Assembly (NCBI RefSeq): GCF_008806375.1
Contig: NZ_WAAT01000028.1
Coordinates: 62,307 to 126,306, forward strand
Length of the DNA stretch: 64,000 bases
Reading direction: 5' to 3'
Source of the DNA: Pseudotamlana haliotis
Lineage (GTDB): Bacteria; Bacteroidota; Bacteroidia; Flavobacteriales; Flavobacteriaceae
Shown: positions 43,574-51,642 of the stretch, piece after piece
How the letters are laid out: each line of letters opens with the position of its first letter
Position numbering within the stretch: position 1 is the first letter of the stretch
The notes under the pieces: model-generated
Database searches by the model: none
What the model was told of the DNA's origin: nothing
What the model saw: only the letters and a program-made list of their open reading frames with translations
Translations under genes and position numbers: made by a program

Positions 43574-43978
43574 TTAGTTTTCAATAAAATTTTCAACCAT
43601 CCCAATAACTTCATTGGCTATTTTGTTGTGGCCTAACTTTAGCCATTCGAGGTATTCGTAAAGGTTTTTTAGGTCGGCCTTTTCATTAATGATAGTAAAA
43701 CCAAAGTTATAATCTTCAAAAATACGTTCGTCAATATTGGTGTTGATGACCTTAAAAAGATTATCGTGTCGAGGGTCTGAACTTATTTTTTTGTAGACGC
43801 TATCTACGACTTCTTCTTCACCTTCTAATACCTGAAGGAAATTAGAGTTTTTATACACAAGAACACCAGTAATGTTGTTTATTGTGTTGTTAGACTTAGC
43901 TTTTAAATAAATATTATCTTTAATGTTGTAATCAAGGGGTCTAGCGGCATCACTTATATAACAAATGGTTTTTAGCAT
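43574..43978 (-). CDS. BLUF-domain blue-light sensor
   Basis: A 134-residue stand-alone BLUF protein: CYISDAARPL with the flavin-contacting Tyr near the N-terminus, NNITGVLVYKNSNFLQVLEGE with the conserved Asn and Gln, and the DPRHDNLFKVINTNIDERIFEDYNFGF helix-strand part. BLUF domains bind FAD and rearrange the Tyr-Gln hydrogen bonds under blue light. There is no effector domain, so it must signal through a protein partner. It stands between rpoD and rpe. Confidence 0.88.
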   Translation of the reverse strand: MLKTICYISDAARPLDYNIKDNIYLKAKSNNTINNITGVLVYKNSNFLQVLEGEEEVVDSVYKKISSDPRHDNLFKVINTNIDERIFEDYNFGFTIINEKADLKNLYEYLEWLKLGHNKIANEVIGMVENFIEN

Positions 43979-44088
43979 GGTTCTTTATGGGTGAGATAGG
44001 TTGGTATTTTCTATAAAAATATTGAAATGTATCAACTTAGAAAAACTATTTCCTTTTTAATCTCAAATCAATAGTTCATTAAAAAATA

Positions 44089-44113
44089 AACCCTCGGTAA
44101 TCAGCCGAGGGTT
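44089..44113 (-). terminator. Terminator after rpoD
   Basis: The 9-bp stem AACCCTCGG / CCGAGGGTT has a 7-base loop and is followed, in the minus-strand direction, by a T-rich run. It lies 75 bases after the rpoD stop. Confidence 0.75.
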
Positions 44114-44188
44114 CTTTCATCAATCAAACAACGAACAGTTATGAGTAACTGTTTGTTGTTGTCATTTAGTCGTAAATTAAATGTATTA

Positions 44189-45052
44189 CTAACCTAAATA
44201 AGTCTTTAAAATTTTACTGCGTGAGGTATGTTTTAGCCTTCTAATCGCTTTTTCTTTAATTTGTCTAACACGTTCACGGGTTAAATCGAAAGTTTCTCCA
44301 ATTTCTTCTAAGGTCATTGGGTGTTGGTTTCCTAAACCAAAGTATAAACGAATAACATCGGCTTCACGAGGTGTAAGCGTTTCTAAAGCACGTTCAATTT
44401 CAGTGCGTAAAGATTCGTGTAATAATTCTTTATCTGGATTTGGTGACTCACCACTATTTAATACATCGTATAAGTTAGAATCTTCACCTTCAACTAATGG
44501 GGCATCCATACTTACGTGACGGCCAGAGTTTTTCATCGACTCTTTAACATCGTTGATAGTCATGTCTAATTCTTTTGCGATTTCTTCTGCAGAAGGCGGA
44601 CGCTCATGACTTTGTTCTAAAAAGGCAAAGGTTTTATTGATTTTGTTAATCGACCCAATTTTGTTTAGCGGTAAACGTACAATACGAGATTGTTCAGCTA
44701 AAGCTTGAAGAATGGATTGACGAATCCACCATACGGCATACGATATAAATTTAAAACCACGTGTTTCATCAAAACGTTGTGCTGCCTTAATTAACCCTAA
44801 GTTACCTTCATTAATTAAATCTGGTAAGGTTAAACCTTGATTTTGGTATTGCTTAGCCACAGATACTACGAAACGTAAATTCGCCTTTGTTAATTTTTCA
44901 AGAGCAATTTGGTCTCCCGCTTTAATACGCTGTGCTAATTCAACTTCCTCATCGGCAGTAATTAAATCTACTTTACCAATTTCTTGTAAATATTTGTCTA
45001 ACGAAGCGGTTTCTCTATTGGTTACCTGCTTCGTAATTTTTAGCTGTCTCAT
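44189..45052 (-). CDS. rpoD: Principal sigma factor RpoD/SigA, Bacteroidota short form
   Basis: A 287-residue housekeeping sigma factor. Region 1.2 ([20 protein letters not shown]), region 2 ([10 protein letters not shown] without the usual long insert, [15 protein letters not shown]), region 3 and region 4 with its HTH ([23 protein letters not shown]) are all present. Region 1.1 and the nonconserved insert found in E. coli are absent, as usual in this phylum, whose sigma reads TTTG / TAnnTTTG promoters. The gene is monocistronic with its own terminator. Confidence 0.96.
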   Translation of the reverse strand: MRQLKITKQVTNRETASLDKYLQEIGKVDLITADEEVELAQRIKAGDQIALEKLTKANLRFVVSVAKQYQNQGLTLPDLINEGNLGLIKAAQRFDETRGFKFISYAVWWIRQSILQALAEQSRIVRLPLNKIGSINKINKTFAFLEQSHERPPSAEEIAKELDMTINDVKESMKNSGRHVSMDAPLVEGEDSNLYDVLNSGESPNPDKELLHESLRTEIERALETLTPREADVIRLYFGLGNQHPMTLEEIGETFDLTRERVRQIKEKAIRRLKHTSRSKILKTYLG

Positions 45053-45203
45053 TTAATGTTCTCCTGTAATTTTAATTGTGAATAATTGGGCATTCAATAG
45101 TTATACGTATATAAAAAAGATAATGTTACAAAAAAGAGGATCTTTTTTGTAACATTATTATAAAGTACCTATTATGGTCTATTTAATTACTTGAGAATAG
45201 TTC

Positions 45204-46646
45204 TTATTTTTTTATTGCTAGTTCACGGGTTAACCAACCACTTTTACTAGCTGTAGCAATGGCGTAAGGTGTGATCCAAAATAGTGCGAAGGTGTATAAA
45301 ATACTATAAGTATATGCCCAAAATGATTCTGAAACATCATAGCGATTAGCATAAAATAACATAGAAAATGTAGATAGTATTAATGTACCAACAAGGGTTG
45401 AGCTAATAAATAATAGAGGATGCGTTACTACGAAAAACATCATAAAGATTAAGAATGGGTAAGTCATTATAATTTCTGAAGACTGACTTAAGAATAGAAG
45501 ACGTGTTCCAAGTTTTGATTCTTTTTTGAAGTTTGTGAAAACATATTTAGACATTTCAATATTTTCACGAACGTTACTACGACCCCATCTGATAAACATC
45601 TTATATAATCCCTGATATTTCTCAGGCACATTAGTATAAGCATAAGCGTTTCTTTGAAACAAAACATGCTTTCCTTGTTTTAAAATCATGTTAGTCATGG
45701 CACGGTCTTCACCAATATCTGATGGTTTACCCATAAACGTTTGGTTAATCCATTCAGGAAGGCAAGCAAAAACAGTAGAAGCTCTATAGGCAGCTAGGGC
45801 TCCAGGAGTACAAAGTACGGAGTTAAGTGTACTTTCTGCAGAACGTACAAACTCAAAACTTAAAACAAAACTCACGTCAAGCATTTTTGGGAGTAATGCT
45901 TTTTTATTGTTTAATACACGAATGTTTCCTGCAACAGCACCACATTTTTCATTCTTAACAAACGGGCTTACTAAAAGTCTTATAGTATCTGGGTTAACTA
46001 TAGAATCACTATCAACGGTAACAAAAATTTCACCTGAACCTTGATTAAAACCACGGTATAATGCATGACGTTTTCCTTTGTTTTCAGGTTGTTGAAAAAT
46101 TTCTAGTCGGTCACCTAACTGTTCTTTAGCTTTAAGCATCCATTGCCAAGTATCGTCTTTACTACCATCATCAATGGCAAGTAACTGTAGTTTTTCATCT
46201 GGAAAATCACTATTAGCTAAACTTAAAAGGGTATCCCAAACTTGTTTGCCCTCATTATAAGCAGGAACAATAACTGTACAGGTTGGAAGTTCGTCGTCTG
46301 AAACGGATTCAACAGGTTTATAGCAGAAATATTTGTATAAGGTGTAAATAAAAAAACTAGCCTTAAAAACAAGTAAACCTGTACAGAAGATTAAAAAGAC
46401 AGATCCAAATGTTGAGCTAGATTGTTGTAAATTAAATTCGTAGAAATCACTTTGAACTAAATAAAACAGATAAACAGCATTAGCCATTAATAAAAAGGTA
46501 CTCACTAAAACCAAAAAGCCCCATGTGCGTCCTGTTTTATTTGTGAGTAGGTTTTTTATAGAGTCAACTGTTTTGTTGACGGGAGGTGTCTTTTTTGTTT
46601 CGGAGATTTCGTTTTGTACTGAATTTAATGTGGTTCTAGTTCCCAT
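45204..46646 (-). CDS. Family 2 glycosyltransferase, membrane-bound processive type
   Basis: A 480-residue membrane glycosyltransferase. Two N-terminal helices (about 33-55 and 73-95) precede a GT-A domain with CTVIVPAYNEGKQV, AIDDGSKDDTW, VTVDSDSIVNPD (DxD) and DIGEDRAMTNMIL. FIRWGRSNVREN then takes the place of the processive-synthase Q/RxxRW motif, and four C-terminal helices end the protein. The layout resembles hyaluronan, chitin and poly-N-acetylglucosamine synthases, so it may make an exopolysaccharide. It lies upstream of rpoD on the same strand, 151 bases away, and appears to be a single gene. The product is unknown. Confidence 0.87.
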   Translation of the reverse strand: MGTRTTLNSVQNEISETKKTPPVNKTVDSIKNLLTNKTGRTWGFLVLVSTFLLMANAVYLFYLVQSDFYEFNLQQSSSTFGSVFLIFCTGLLVFKASFFIYTLYKYFCYKPVESVSDDELPTCTVIVPAYNEGKQVWDTLLSLANSDFPDEKLQLLAIDDGSKDDTWQWMLKAKEQLGDRLEIFQQPENKGKRHALYRGFNQGSGEIFVTVDSDSIVNPDTIRLLVSPFVKNEKCGAVAGNIRVLNNKKALLPKMLDVSFVLSFEFVRSAESTLNSVLCTPGALAAYRASTVFACLPEWINQTFMGKPSDIGEDRAMTNMILKQGKHVLFQRNAYAYTNVPEKYQGLYKMFIRWGRSNVRENIEMSKYVFTNFKKESKLGTRLLFLSQSSEIIMTYPFLIFMMFFVVTHPLLFISSTLVGTLILSTFSMLFYANRYDVSESFWAYTYSILYTFALFWITPYAIATASKSGWLTRELAIKK

Positions 46647-46823
46647 AGTTTTTAAGCTTGTGTTTGTTGATTATACGAGGGGGTGTAGGGTTTAGATTTT
46701 TTTTAGTTCAGTTTAACATTTTCATAACATGAAGTGGTCAGTAGATTAAAGACATGTTTTTTGTCTTAAGTTGTGTTTTGTAATAATTTGTAGAATAATT
46801 CTGTGGTTTTTGCTACGATTATT

Positions 46824-46831
46824 TACCTTTG
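46824..46831 (+). promoter_or_regulatory. -7 element TACCTTTG before the STAS-like gene
   Basis: TACCTTTG fits TAnnTTTG exactly. It overlaps the TTG at 46829, which argues that transcription starts downstream of it and that translation begins at the ATG at 46871. The -33 half is not clear. Confidence 0.45.
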
Positions 46832-46870
46832 AAAACACTTATTAAAAGTGAAATACCACAAGTACAGAAA

Positions 46871-47248
46871 ATGAGTGCATCAAAACCAAACCCACCTGAA
46901 TGGAGACACCATTTAAATACCGAATACATTTATATTGATTTTTCAGGATTGTCATCAGATCATGAAATTTTGGATCAAATAGAGTTAGCTGTAGCTATGG
47001 GACTTGAGCGTCCAGACAAATCTGTTCGCGCTATGGTTTCAATTAAAGGAGCGAGAACAAACCATGGTACGACAAGGCAGATGGCGGTATTAGGCAAAAA
47101 GGTGCAACCTAAGATAAAGAGATCAGTTATTGTTGGGTCTAATGGATTTATGGCTTTGTTAGTTAAAATCTATACTTCAAATACAGGGAGTAAAATTAAA
47201 TACTTTACAGATAGTAATGTGGCCTTAGATTATTTAACAAGTGATTAA
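46871..47248 (+). CDS. STAS/SpoIIAA-like protein
   Basis: A 125-residue soluble protein with LNTEYIYIDFSGLSSDHEIL, MVSIKGARTNHGT and KRSVIVGSNGFMALLVKIYTSN, ending FTDSNVALDYL. The strand-helix order resembles the STAS/SEC14 (SpoIIAA-like) domains that act in protein-protein switches. I start at the ATG 46871, since the upstream TTG (46829) lies in a promoter-like element. The next gene begins 1 base after the stop, suggesting that the two work together, perhaps as a regulator and its partner. Family call is moderate. Confidence 0.68.
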   Translation: MSASKPNPPEWRHHLNTEYIYIDFSGLSSDHEILDQIELAVAMGLERPDKSVRAMVSIKGARTNHGTTRQMAVLGKKVQPKIKRSVIVGSNGFMALLVKIYTSNTGSKIKYFTDSNVALDYLTSD

Positions 47249-47249
47249 A

Positions 47250-48065
47250 ATGCCTAATCTAGAACATATTGTTAAGGTTTTATTGTTGTCTGATAAAATC
47301 GAAGGTGAAGAGAGCGCATACCTTAAAAAGTTTGGTTTTGAGTTGATGGTGACTCAAGAATTTTCTGATATATCATTTCAAAATACAGAAGTGTTCATAG
47401 TTGATTATGGTTTTGCAACTGACATTGAGAGCACTATTGAAAAATTGAAATCTTTCGGAGAAACAACGGTGCCTATAATACTTTTAACTCTTGTTTCAAA
47501 CGAAACATTACTACAAACCACCTTGGAATACGATGTGTTTTGTGTCGTAAATTCTTTAAAGTCTCAAAACGCTGTTATGATTTTACATGCGGCAAAGCGG
47601 CAGTTCCAGAGAGACATTGAAAACAAATTAAAAAATAACGAACTTAACAGGCTATTGAGTACCAATTATCTTGTTTTAGATACTAAAAATCAGTTTTTGG
47701 AGCAAACTAATACGCGTTTAGAAAAGTTAATAATTGACGATATTAAGCTAAATAGAGGTGAGTTAGAAAAGCTTAGAGATGGCATTCAAAAACATCTCAA
47801 AGACGAGTATCAATACCAGTTATTTAAAGTGCATTTTGAGGAAGTACATCCTTTATTTTACAAACGATTATTAGTTTTAAACCCGGGTTTTACAGATAGT
47901 AATTTAAAATTAGCGTCCTTTATAAAAATGGGGTTTAATAACTCTGAGATTGCCTTTTTTCTAAATATTACACTAGCTGCTGTAAAGAAAGGCATACAAC
48001 GTATGAAACATAAATTAAATTTAGCACCTGAAGATTCCTTAAGGTTATTTCTTTTCAATATATAA
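47250..48065 (+). CDS. Receiver-like regulator with LuxR-type HTH end
   Basis: A 271-residue protein. The N-terminal 120 residues have an alternating strand-helix pattern like a receiver domain (VKVLLLSDKIEGEE, VFIVDYGFATDIE, VPIILLTLVSNE), but the usual acidic pocket and lysine are not clear. A long charged coiled region (about 120-200) follows. The C-terminus LASFIKMGFNNSEIAFFLNITLAAVKKGIQRMKHKL is an HTH of the LuxR/GerE kind. It is probably a DNA-binding regulator partnered with the STAS-like protein. A GTG at 47241 would add three residues; the ATG at 47250 is preferred. Confidence 0.72.
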   Translation: MPNLEHIVKVLLLSDKIEGEESAYLKKFGFELMVTQEFSDISFQNTEVFIVDYGFATDIESTIEKLKSFGETTVPIILLTLVSNETLLQTTLEYDVFCVVNSLKSQNAVMILHAAKRQFQRDIENKLKNNELNRLLSTNYLVLDTKNQFLEQTNTRLEKLIIDDIKLNRGELEKLRDGIQKHLKDEYQYQLFKVHFEEVHPLFYKRLLVLNPGFTDSNLKLASFIKMGFNNSEIAFFLNITLAAVKKGIQRMKHKLNLAPEDSLRLFLFNI

Positions 48066-48146
48066 TACCATTTATAACCTAAAATGTGTCCTATAATTTG
48101 TTTCTATTAAACACATAATTCAATAAAAAATAAAACCGTAGCGCTT

Positions 48147-48168
48147 CTGCCCGCCTGCCGGCGGGCAG
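48147..48168. repeat. G+C-rich REP-like palindrome
   Basis: CTGCCCGCC and GGCGGGCAG form a perfect 9-bp stem with a TGCC loop, strikingly G+C-rich against AT-rich surroundings. Similar GCCCGCC/GGCGGGC hairpins are scattered between genes in several flavobacteria, in my recollection; only one copy was noticed here. It could also end transcripts from the regulator gene. Confidence 0.65.
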
Positions 48169-48461
48169 GTGCTTTGATTTTGTATTTCATATGAATCCAA
48201 TATATTCCAAATTATTTAGGGCGCCTTTTAAATCATAATTGGTGTAATTTCAAAATTCTTCAAAAATTAGTATTTTTTTTAGGTTTATTTGATTTTTTAC
48301 TAGGTACTCTATTGAAAATTTAGACACCGAACCTAAATGTCTCCTATTTGTCCCCCTGGTAGAAGATAAAACTTATTAAATATATAGCTTTATTTGTATT
48401 AATGAAATAATTATGAGAGCTAAAGTTCTTGTGTTGTTTCTGCTCTCAAATCGTTTACAAA

Positions 48462-48581
48462 ATGAGTTCAAAACAAATCAAATGTGTACTGCATAAATCC
48501 TTGCCAATTTTGTTTATTGGAAGTATAGCCTTTATTTATATGATGTTAATCATATTATTAATTGCAAGATACTGTTTTTAA
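48462..48581 (+). CDS. Possible small membrane protein (39 aa)
   Basis: An ATG-initiated frame of 39 codons: a basic, polar start (SSKQIKCVLHK) and one hydrophobic helix (about residues 14-35). There is no obvious ribosome-binding context and no family was recognised. It could be chance coding in an intergenic region, so it is listed as a candidate only. Confidence 0.25.
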   Translation: MSSKQIKCVLHKSLPILFIGSIAFIYMMLIILLIARYCF

Positions 48582-48637
48582 AATTTTTCTAAATTTTTAT
48601 TCATAAGGGTATTGTCATGGTAATATTAAAAAAAAAC

Positions 48638-48669
48638 AAACCCCATAAAGTTCAAACTTTATGGGGTTT
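48638..48669 (-). terminator. Terminator of the sbtA-like transcription unit
   Basis: A perfect 15-bp stem (AAACCCCATAAAGTT / AACTTTATGGGGTTT) with a 2-base loop is followed, in the minus-strand direction, by a T-rich run. It lies 56 bases after the stop of the 103-residue gene. Confidence 0.82.
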
Positions 48670-48724
48670 TAAGTATAAGAACAAAATTTTATTATGCTGC
48701 TAATTACTTTTTAAAGTAAGAAGC

Positions 48725-49036
48725 TTATTCTTCCAGGCCGATGCTTACAGAACTGTTAATTTTTAATTTTTTTCCTTTTAACCTGGCTTCAGTTAAAAAT
48801 TTTTGTACCTCATGTTTAGCATTTATTAGTTCTGTAATTCGATCACTATCAAACATACAGGAATCATTCATATTTCCTTCTGTTTTGGAGAGTCTTTGAA
48901 GTTTGTGAAAATTTATTTTTACGTCTAAAATTCTACTTAATATATCGTTCGATTCAGAAGAAGTAAAGGTTCCGTCAATAAGTTTTAGATGTTGGTCTAA
49001 TAGGCTCACTTTTTTTGATTTTAATGTTGTTTCCAT
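48725..49036 (-). CDS. Small helical protein (103 aa) downstream of sbtA
   Basis: This 103-residue soluble protein, mostly helical by its heptad-like pattern (LLDQHLKLIDG, ILSRILDVKINFHKLQRL, ITELINAKHEVQKFLTEAR), does not match a family I know. It starts 19 bases after the SbtA-like stop and precedes the terminator, so it is cotranscribed with the transporter. In cyanobacteria SbtA is controlled by the PII-like SbtB; this protein is about the same size but lacks the PII strand pattern, so it is not an obvious SbtB. A regulatory role is a guess from position. Confidence 0.65.
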   Translation of the reverse strand: METTLKSKKVSLLDQHLKLIDGTFTSSESNDILSRILDVKINFHKLQRLSKTEGNMNDSCMFDSDRITELINAKHEVQKFLTEARLKGKKLKINSSVSIGLEE

Positions 49037-49055
49037 GATTTTAAAATATAAATAG

Positions 49056-50021
49056 TTAAAATTTATTAATTAAGCATAAGTATAAAGGCATTCCTAAGGT
49101 GATATTAAAAGGGAATGTAATTGCTAAGGCCATGGGTATGTATAAACTAGGGCTAGCTTTTGGGGCCGCTATTTTCATGGCCGCAGGAACAGCTATATAG
49201 GAAGCACTAGCTGCTAGTATGGCAAATAAAAGCCTGTTTCCTGTTCCGGTAACAAACGCACTAGTTACTATAGCAACCAAACTACCGTTTATTATTGGTA
49301 TAACTATGGCAAATATTAGAGCAAACCATCCTTTTTTTATGAATTCTGAAAGCTTTGTACCACTAGTAATCCCCATATCTAGGAGGAAAACGGCAAGAAA
49401 GCCTTTAAAAATATCTGTAGTAAAGGGCTTTATACCTTCTGCTTGAGCATCATTCGCCAAATAACCAATCACTAAACTGCCAATTATGAGAAGAACACTT
49501 CCATTGAATAAAGCATGACGTAGTACGTTGCTAAGAGGTATGTTAGACTTGCCTTTGTTTCCTTTAGAAATCATCATCAATAGAAGTCCAACCATAATTG
49601 AAGGGGCTTCCATGAGCGCCATAACTGCCACCATGTGGCCACTAAATGGAATCTGTTCTAACTCTAAAAAGGAAATAGCAGTTACAAAAGTGACGGCACT
49701 TACCGAGCCGTATGATGCGGCAATTGCCCCAGCATTCTCTACACTAAACTTTTTTCGTAATATAAAATAGGTGTAAATAGGAACAATGATAGCTAATAAG
49801 ATACCAAATAGTAAACCCCATAATATTTCTATGTTAAATGTACTATGCGCTAATTCTTGACCGCCTTTAAAGCCTATGGCTAATAGTAAATACAATGAGA
49901 TAAATTTTGATGAGTTTTCAGGTATTTTTAAATCGCTTTTTAATTGGACAGCTATTACACCTAAAAAGAAAAACAATAAAGCGGGGTTTGTTAGGTTGTC
50001 AATTAGTAAATGTAAATCCAT
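49056..50021 (-). CDS. sbtA: SbtA-type sodium-dependent bicarbonate transporter
   Basis: A 321-residue membrane protein with about ten helices in two inverted halves, as in the SbtA family (sodium/bicarbonate symport). Recognisable blocks are LIDNLTNPALLFFFLGVIAVQLKSDL, LLLAIGFKGGQEL, AASYGSVSAVTFVTA, EAPSIMVGLLL, LLDMGITSG and AASASYIAVPAAMKIAAP. It would supply HCO3- for carboxylases in marine heterotrophs. It lies between a 64-residue membrane protein gene (25 bases upstream) and a 103-residue gene (19 bases downstream), facing a LysR regulator gene. Confidence 0.9.
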   Translation of the reverse strand: MDLHLLIDNLTNPALLFFFLGVIAVQLKSDLKIPENSSKFISLYLLLAIGFKGGQELAHSTFNIEILWGLLFGILLAIIVPIYTYFILRKKFSVENAGAIAASYGSVSAVTFVTAISFLELEQIPFSGHMVAVMALMEAPSIMVGLLLMMISKGNKGKSNIPLSNVLRHALFNGSVLLIIGSLVIGYLANDAQAEGIKPFTTDIFKGFLAVFLLDMGITSGTKLSEFIKKGWFALIFAIVIPIINGSLVAIVTSAFVTGTGNRLLFAILAASASYIAVPAAMKIAAPKASPSLYIPMALAITFPFNITLGMPLYLCLINKF

Positions 50022-50046
50022 ATATTATTAAATTTCTGTGTTTAGA

Positions 50047-50241
50047 TTAGTTTATAGTGTTTTTGTGCATTAAGGTGAGACTGGTGATTACGCTACAAAG
50101 CATTATTTCCTTTACAAATAAGCCTTTGTTTAGAACAGAAAGACTAGTAAAAAATAGAAGTAGCGCTATCAAAAGACCCAGGTTTAGTGTATCAGTTCTA
50201 GTCTTTTGTTTTTTAATAGGTTGCAATAGTTTTTTCTTCAT
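50047..50241 (-). CDS. Small membrane protein (64 aa), first gene of the sbtA unit
   Basis: A 64-residue protein with a basic N-terminus (KKKLLQPIKKQKTRTD) and two short hydrophobic helices (about 22-38 and 41-58), a hairpin topology. It ends 25 bases before the sbtA start. No family was recognised. It may be a small accessory subunit or stabiliser of the transporter, judging only by position and topology. An in-frame ATG at 50259 would add six residues; 50241 keeps the usual basic start. Confidence 0.55.
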   Translation of the reverse strand: MKKKLLQPIKKQKTRTDTLNLGLLIALLLFFTSLSVLNKGLFVKEIMLCSVITSLTLMHKNTIN

Positions 50242-50322
50242 GTTATTATTTTGATGCAAAGTTGATTTTTTTAATCCATTAATTTTTATTTATATTTACT
50301 ATATAATATATAAGTATTATTT

Positions 50323-51258
50323 ATGAATTACACATTGCATCAGTTAGAGGTTTTTCTTAATGTATTTGAATATCAAAGTGTTACTAAGGCTTCGGAGGCG
50401 ATGTATCTTACACAGCCAGCGGTTTCAATTCAATTAAAAAAATTTCAAGAACAGTTTAAAATTCCCTTGTTTGAGGTTGTTGGACGCCAGATTTACATTA
50501 CTGAATTTGGAAAAGAAGTTGCCCATGCTGCTCAAAAAATCATTGAAGAAGTGAAGGCTATAAACTATAAAGCCTTAAGTTTTCAAGGAGAACTTGCAGG
50601 AACTTTGAGAATAGCTATTGTTTCTACAGCAAAATATGTAATGCCTTATTTTATTTCAGATTTTATGGATAAAAATCAAGGTGTCGACTTGATTATGGAT
50701 GTTACTAATAAAGCCTCTGTAATTAAGGCTTTAGAAAACAATGAGGTTGATTTTGCAATGGTGTCCACTATTCCTAAAAAGTTAAAAATTAACAGGATAG
50801 AATTGATGAAAAATGAATTATACATGGTAGGAGGAAAGGATTATAATCATAAAGGAAAGTGGTTGTCAAAAGGAGAATTTCAAAAATTACCTCTAATTTA
50901 TAGAGAGCAGGGGTCTGCAACTCGGCTTGCTATGGAAAAATTTATTGAATCTCGTAAGATTTCAACGTATAAAAAAATGGAATTGACCTCAAATGAAGCT
51001 TTAAAGCAAGCCGTAATTTCTGGACTGGGCTATTCTATTATGCCACTTATTGGTATCAAGAATGCCTTAGCGATAGGAGATTTGCAAATTATTCCAGTTA
51101 AGGGATTGCCAATAGTGAGTAACTGGAATTTAATATGGTTAAGTTCGAAGAATATGACAACCATAGCCAAAGCCTTAATAACTCATGTCAATGAAAATAA
51201 GCAAGCTATAATAAGGAAACATTTTAGTTGGTTAGAAACATCAAATAGTTTACTGTAA
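50323..51258 (+). CDS. LysR-family transcriptional regulator (CbbR/CmpR-like)
   Basis: A 311-residue LysR regulator. The N-terminal winged HTH is complete (LHQLEVFLNVFEYQSVTKASEAMYLTQPAVSIQLKKFQ). The effector-binding part has LRIAIVSTAKYVMPYFISDF, VDFAMVSTIPK and GLGYSIMPLIG, blocks close to the CbbR/CmpR/RbcR group that responds to carbon status. It is divergent from the sbtA unit across a short gap (about 80 bases), the classic position for a LysR activator of that unit. The bicarbonate connection is inferred from the neighbour. Confidence 0.88.
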   Translation: MNYTLHQLEVFLNVFEYQSVTKASEAMYLTQPAVSIQLKKFQEQFKIPLFEVVGRQIYITEFGKEVAHAAQKIIEEVKAINYKALSFQGELAGTLRIAIVSTAKYVMPYFISDFMDKNQGVDLIMDVTNKASVIKALENNEVDFAMVSTIPKKLKINRIELMKNELYMVGGKDYNHKGKWLSKGEFQKLPLIYREQGSATRLAMEKFIESRKISTYKKMELTSNEALKQAVISGLGYSIMPLIGIKNALAIGDLQIIPVKGLPIVSNWNLIWLSSKNMTTIAKALITHVNENKQAIIRKHFSWLETSNSLL

Positions 51259-51642
51259 AAATGGATTGATACACCAATACGGATATTGTAGTTAATAAAG
51301 GGTATCTTTTATTTTCAATAAAAAATGTTTTTAAAAAAATAAACCGATGAGCCAGGATACTTAATTTCAAGTAGAACTTGAACAGCTATTTACTCAAAAC
51401 CTAAATTCGACTTAATATTTGTTTCCAGTTTGAATAAAAATTCATCAAACGCTTAGGTCGTTCAAAATACCGCAACCTTTTCGTATAAATTCAATGAAAT
51501 ATCTCGATATTACTTCCTATTTTATACTTCAAATTTCACCTTTTTTATAGTTCTGAAATTTAAATGCTACGTCGTTCTTTCGTTCTAAAAAAAGCCTGTT
51601 TCAAATTTTGAAACAGGCTTTTTAATTTTCAATGAAAAAGAA
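51259..51642. other. Intergenic region between lysR and pnp
   Basis: This 384-base AT-rich gap between convergent genes holds the pnp terminator at its right end (51589-51623). I see no gene, repeat or other clear site in the remainder. Confidence 0.5.
51589..51623 (-). terminator. Terminator after pnp (usable in both directions)
   Basis: AAAAAGCCTGTTTC pairs perfectly with GAAACAGGCTTTTT around a 7-base loop, with A and T runs on either side. It lies 20 bases after the pnp stop and could also stop transcripts from lysR. Confidence 0.82.

Larger units (their letters stand above)
48066..48724. other. 0.66 kb intergenic region
   Basis: This gap holds a G+C-rich palindrome (48147-48168), a possible 39-residue membrane ORF (48462-48581) and the terminator of the minus-strand bicarbonate-transporter unit (48638-48669). 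The rest is AT-rich without recognisable features. Confidence 0.5.
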
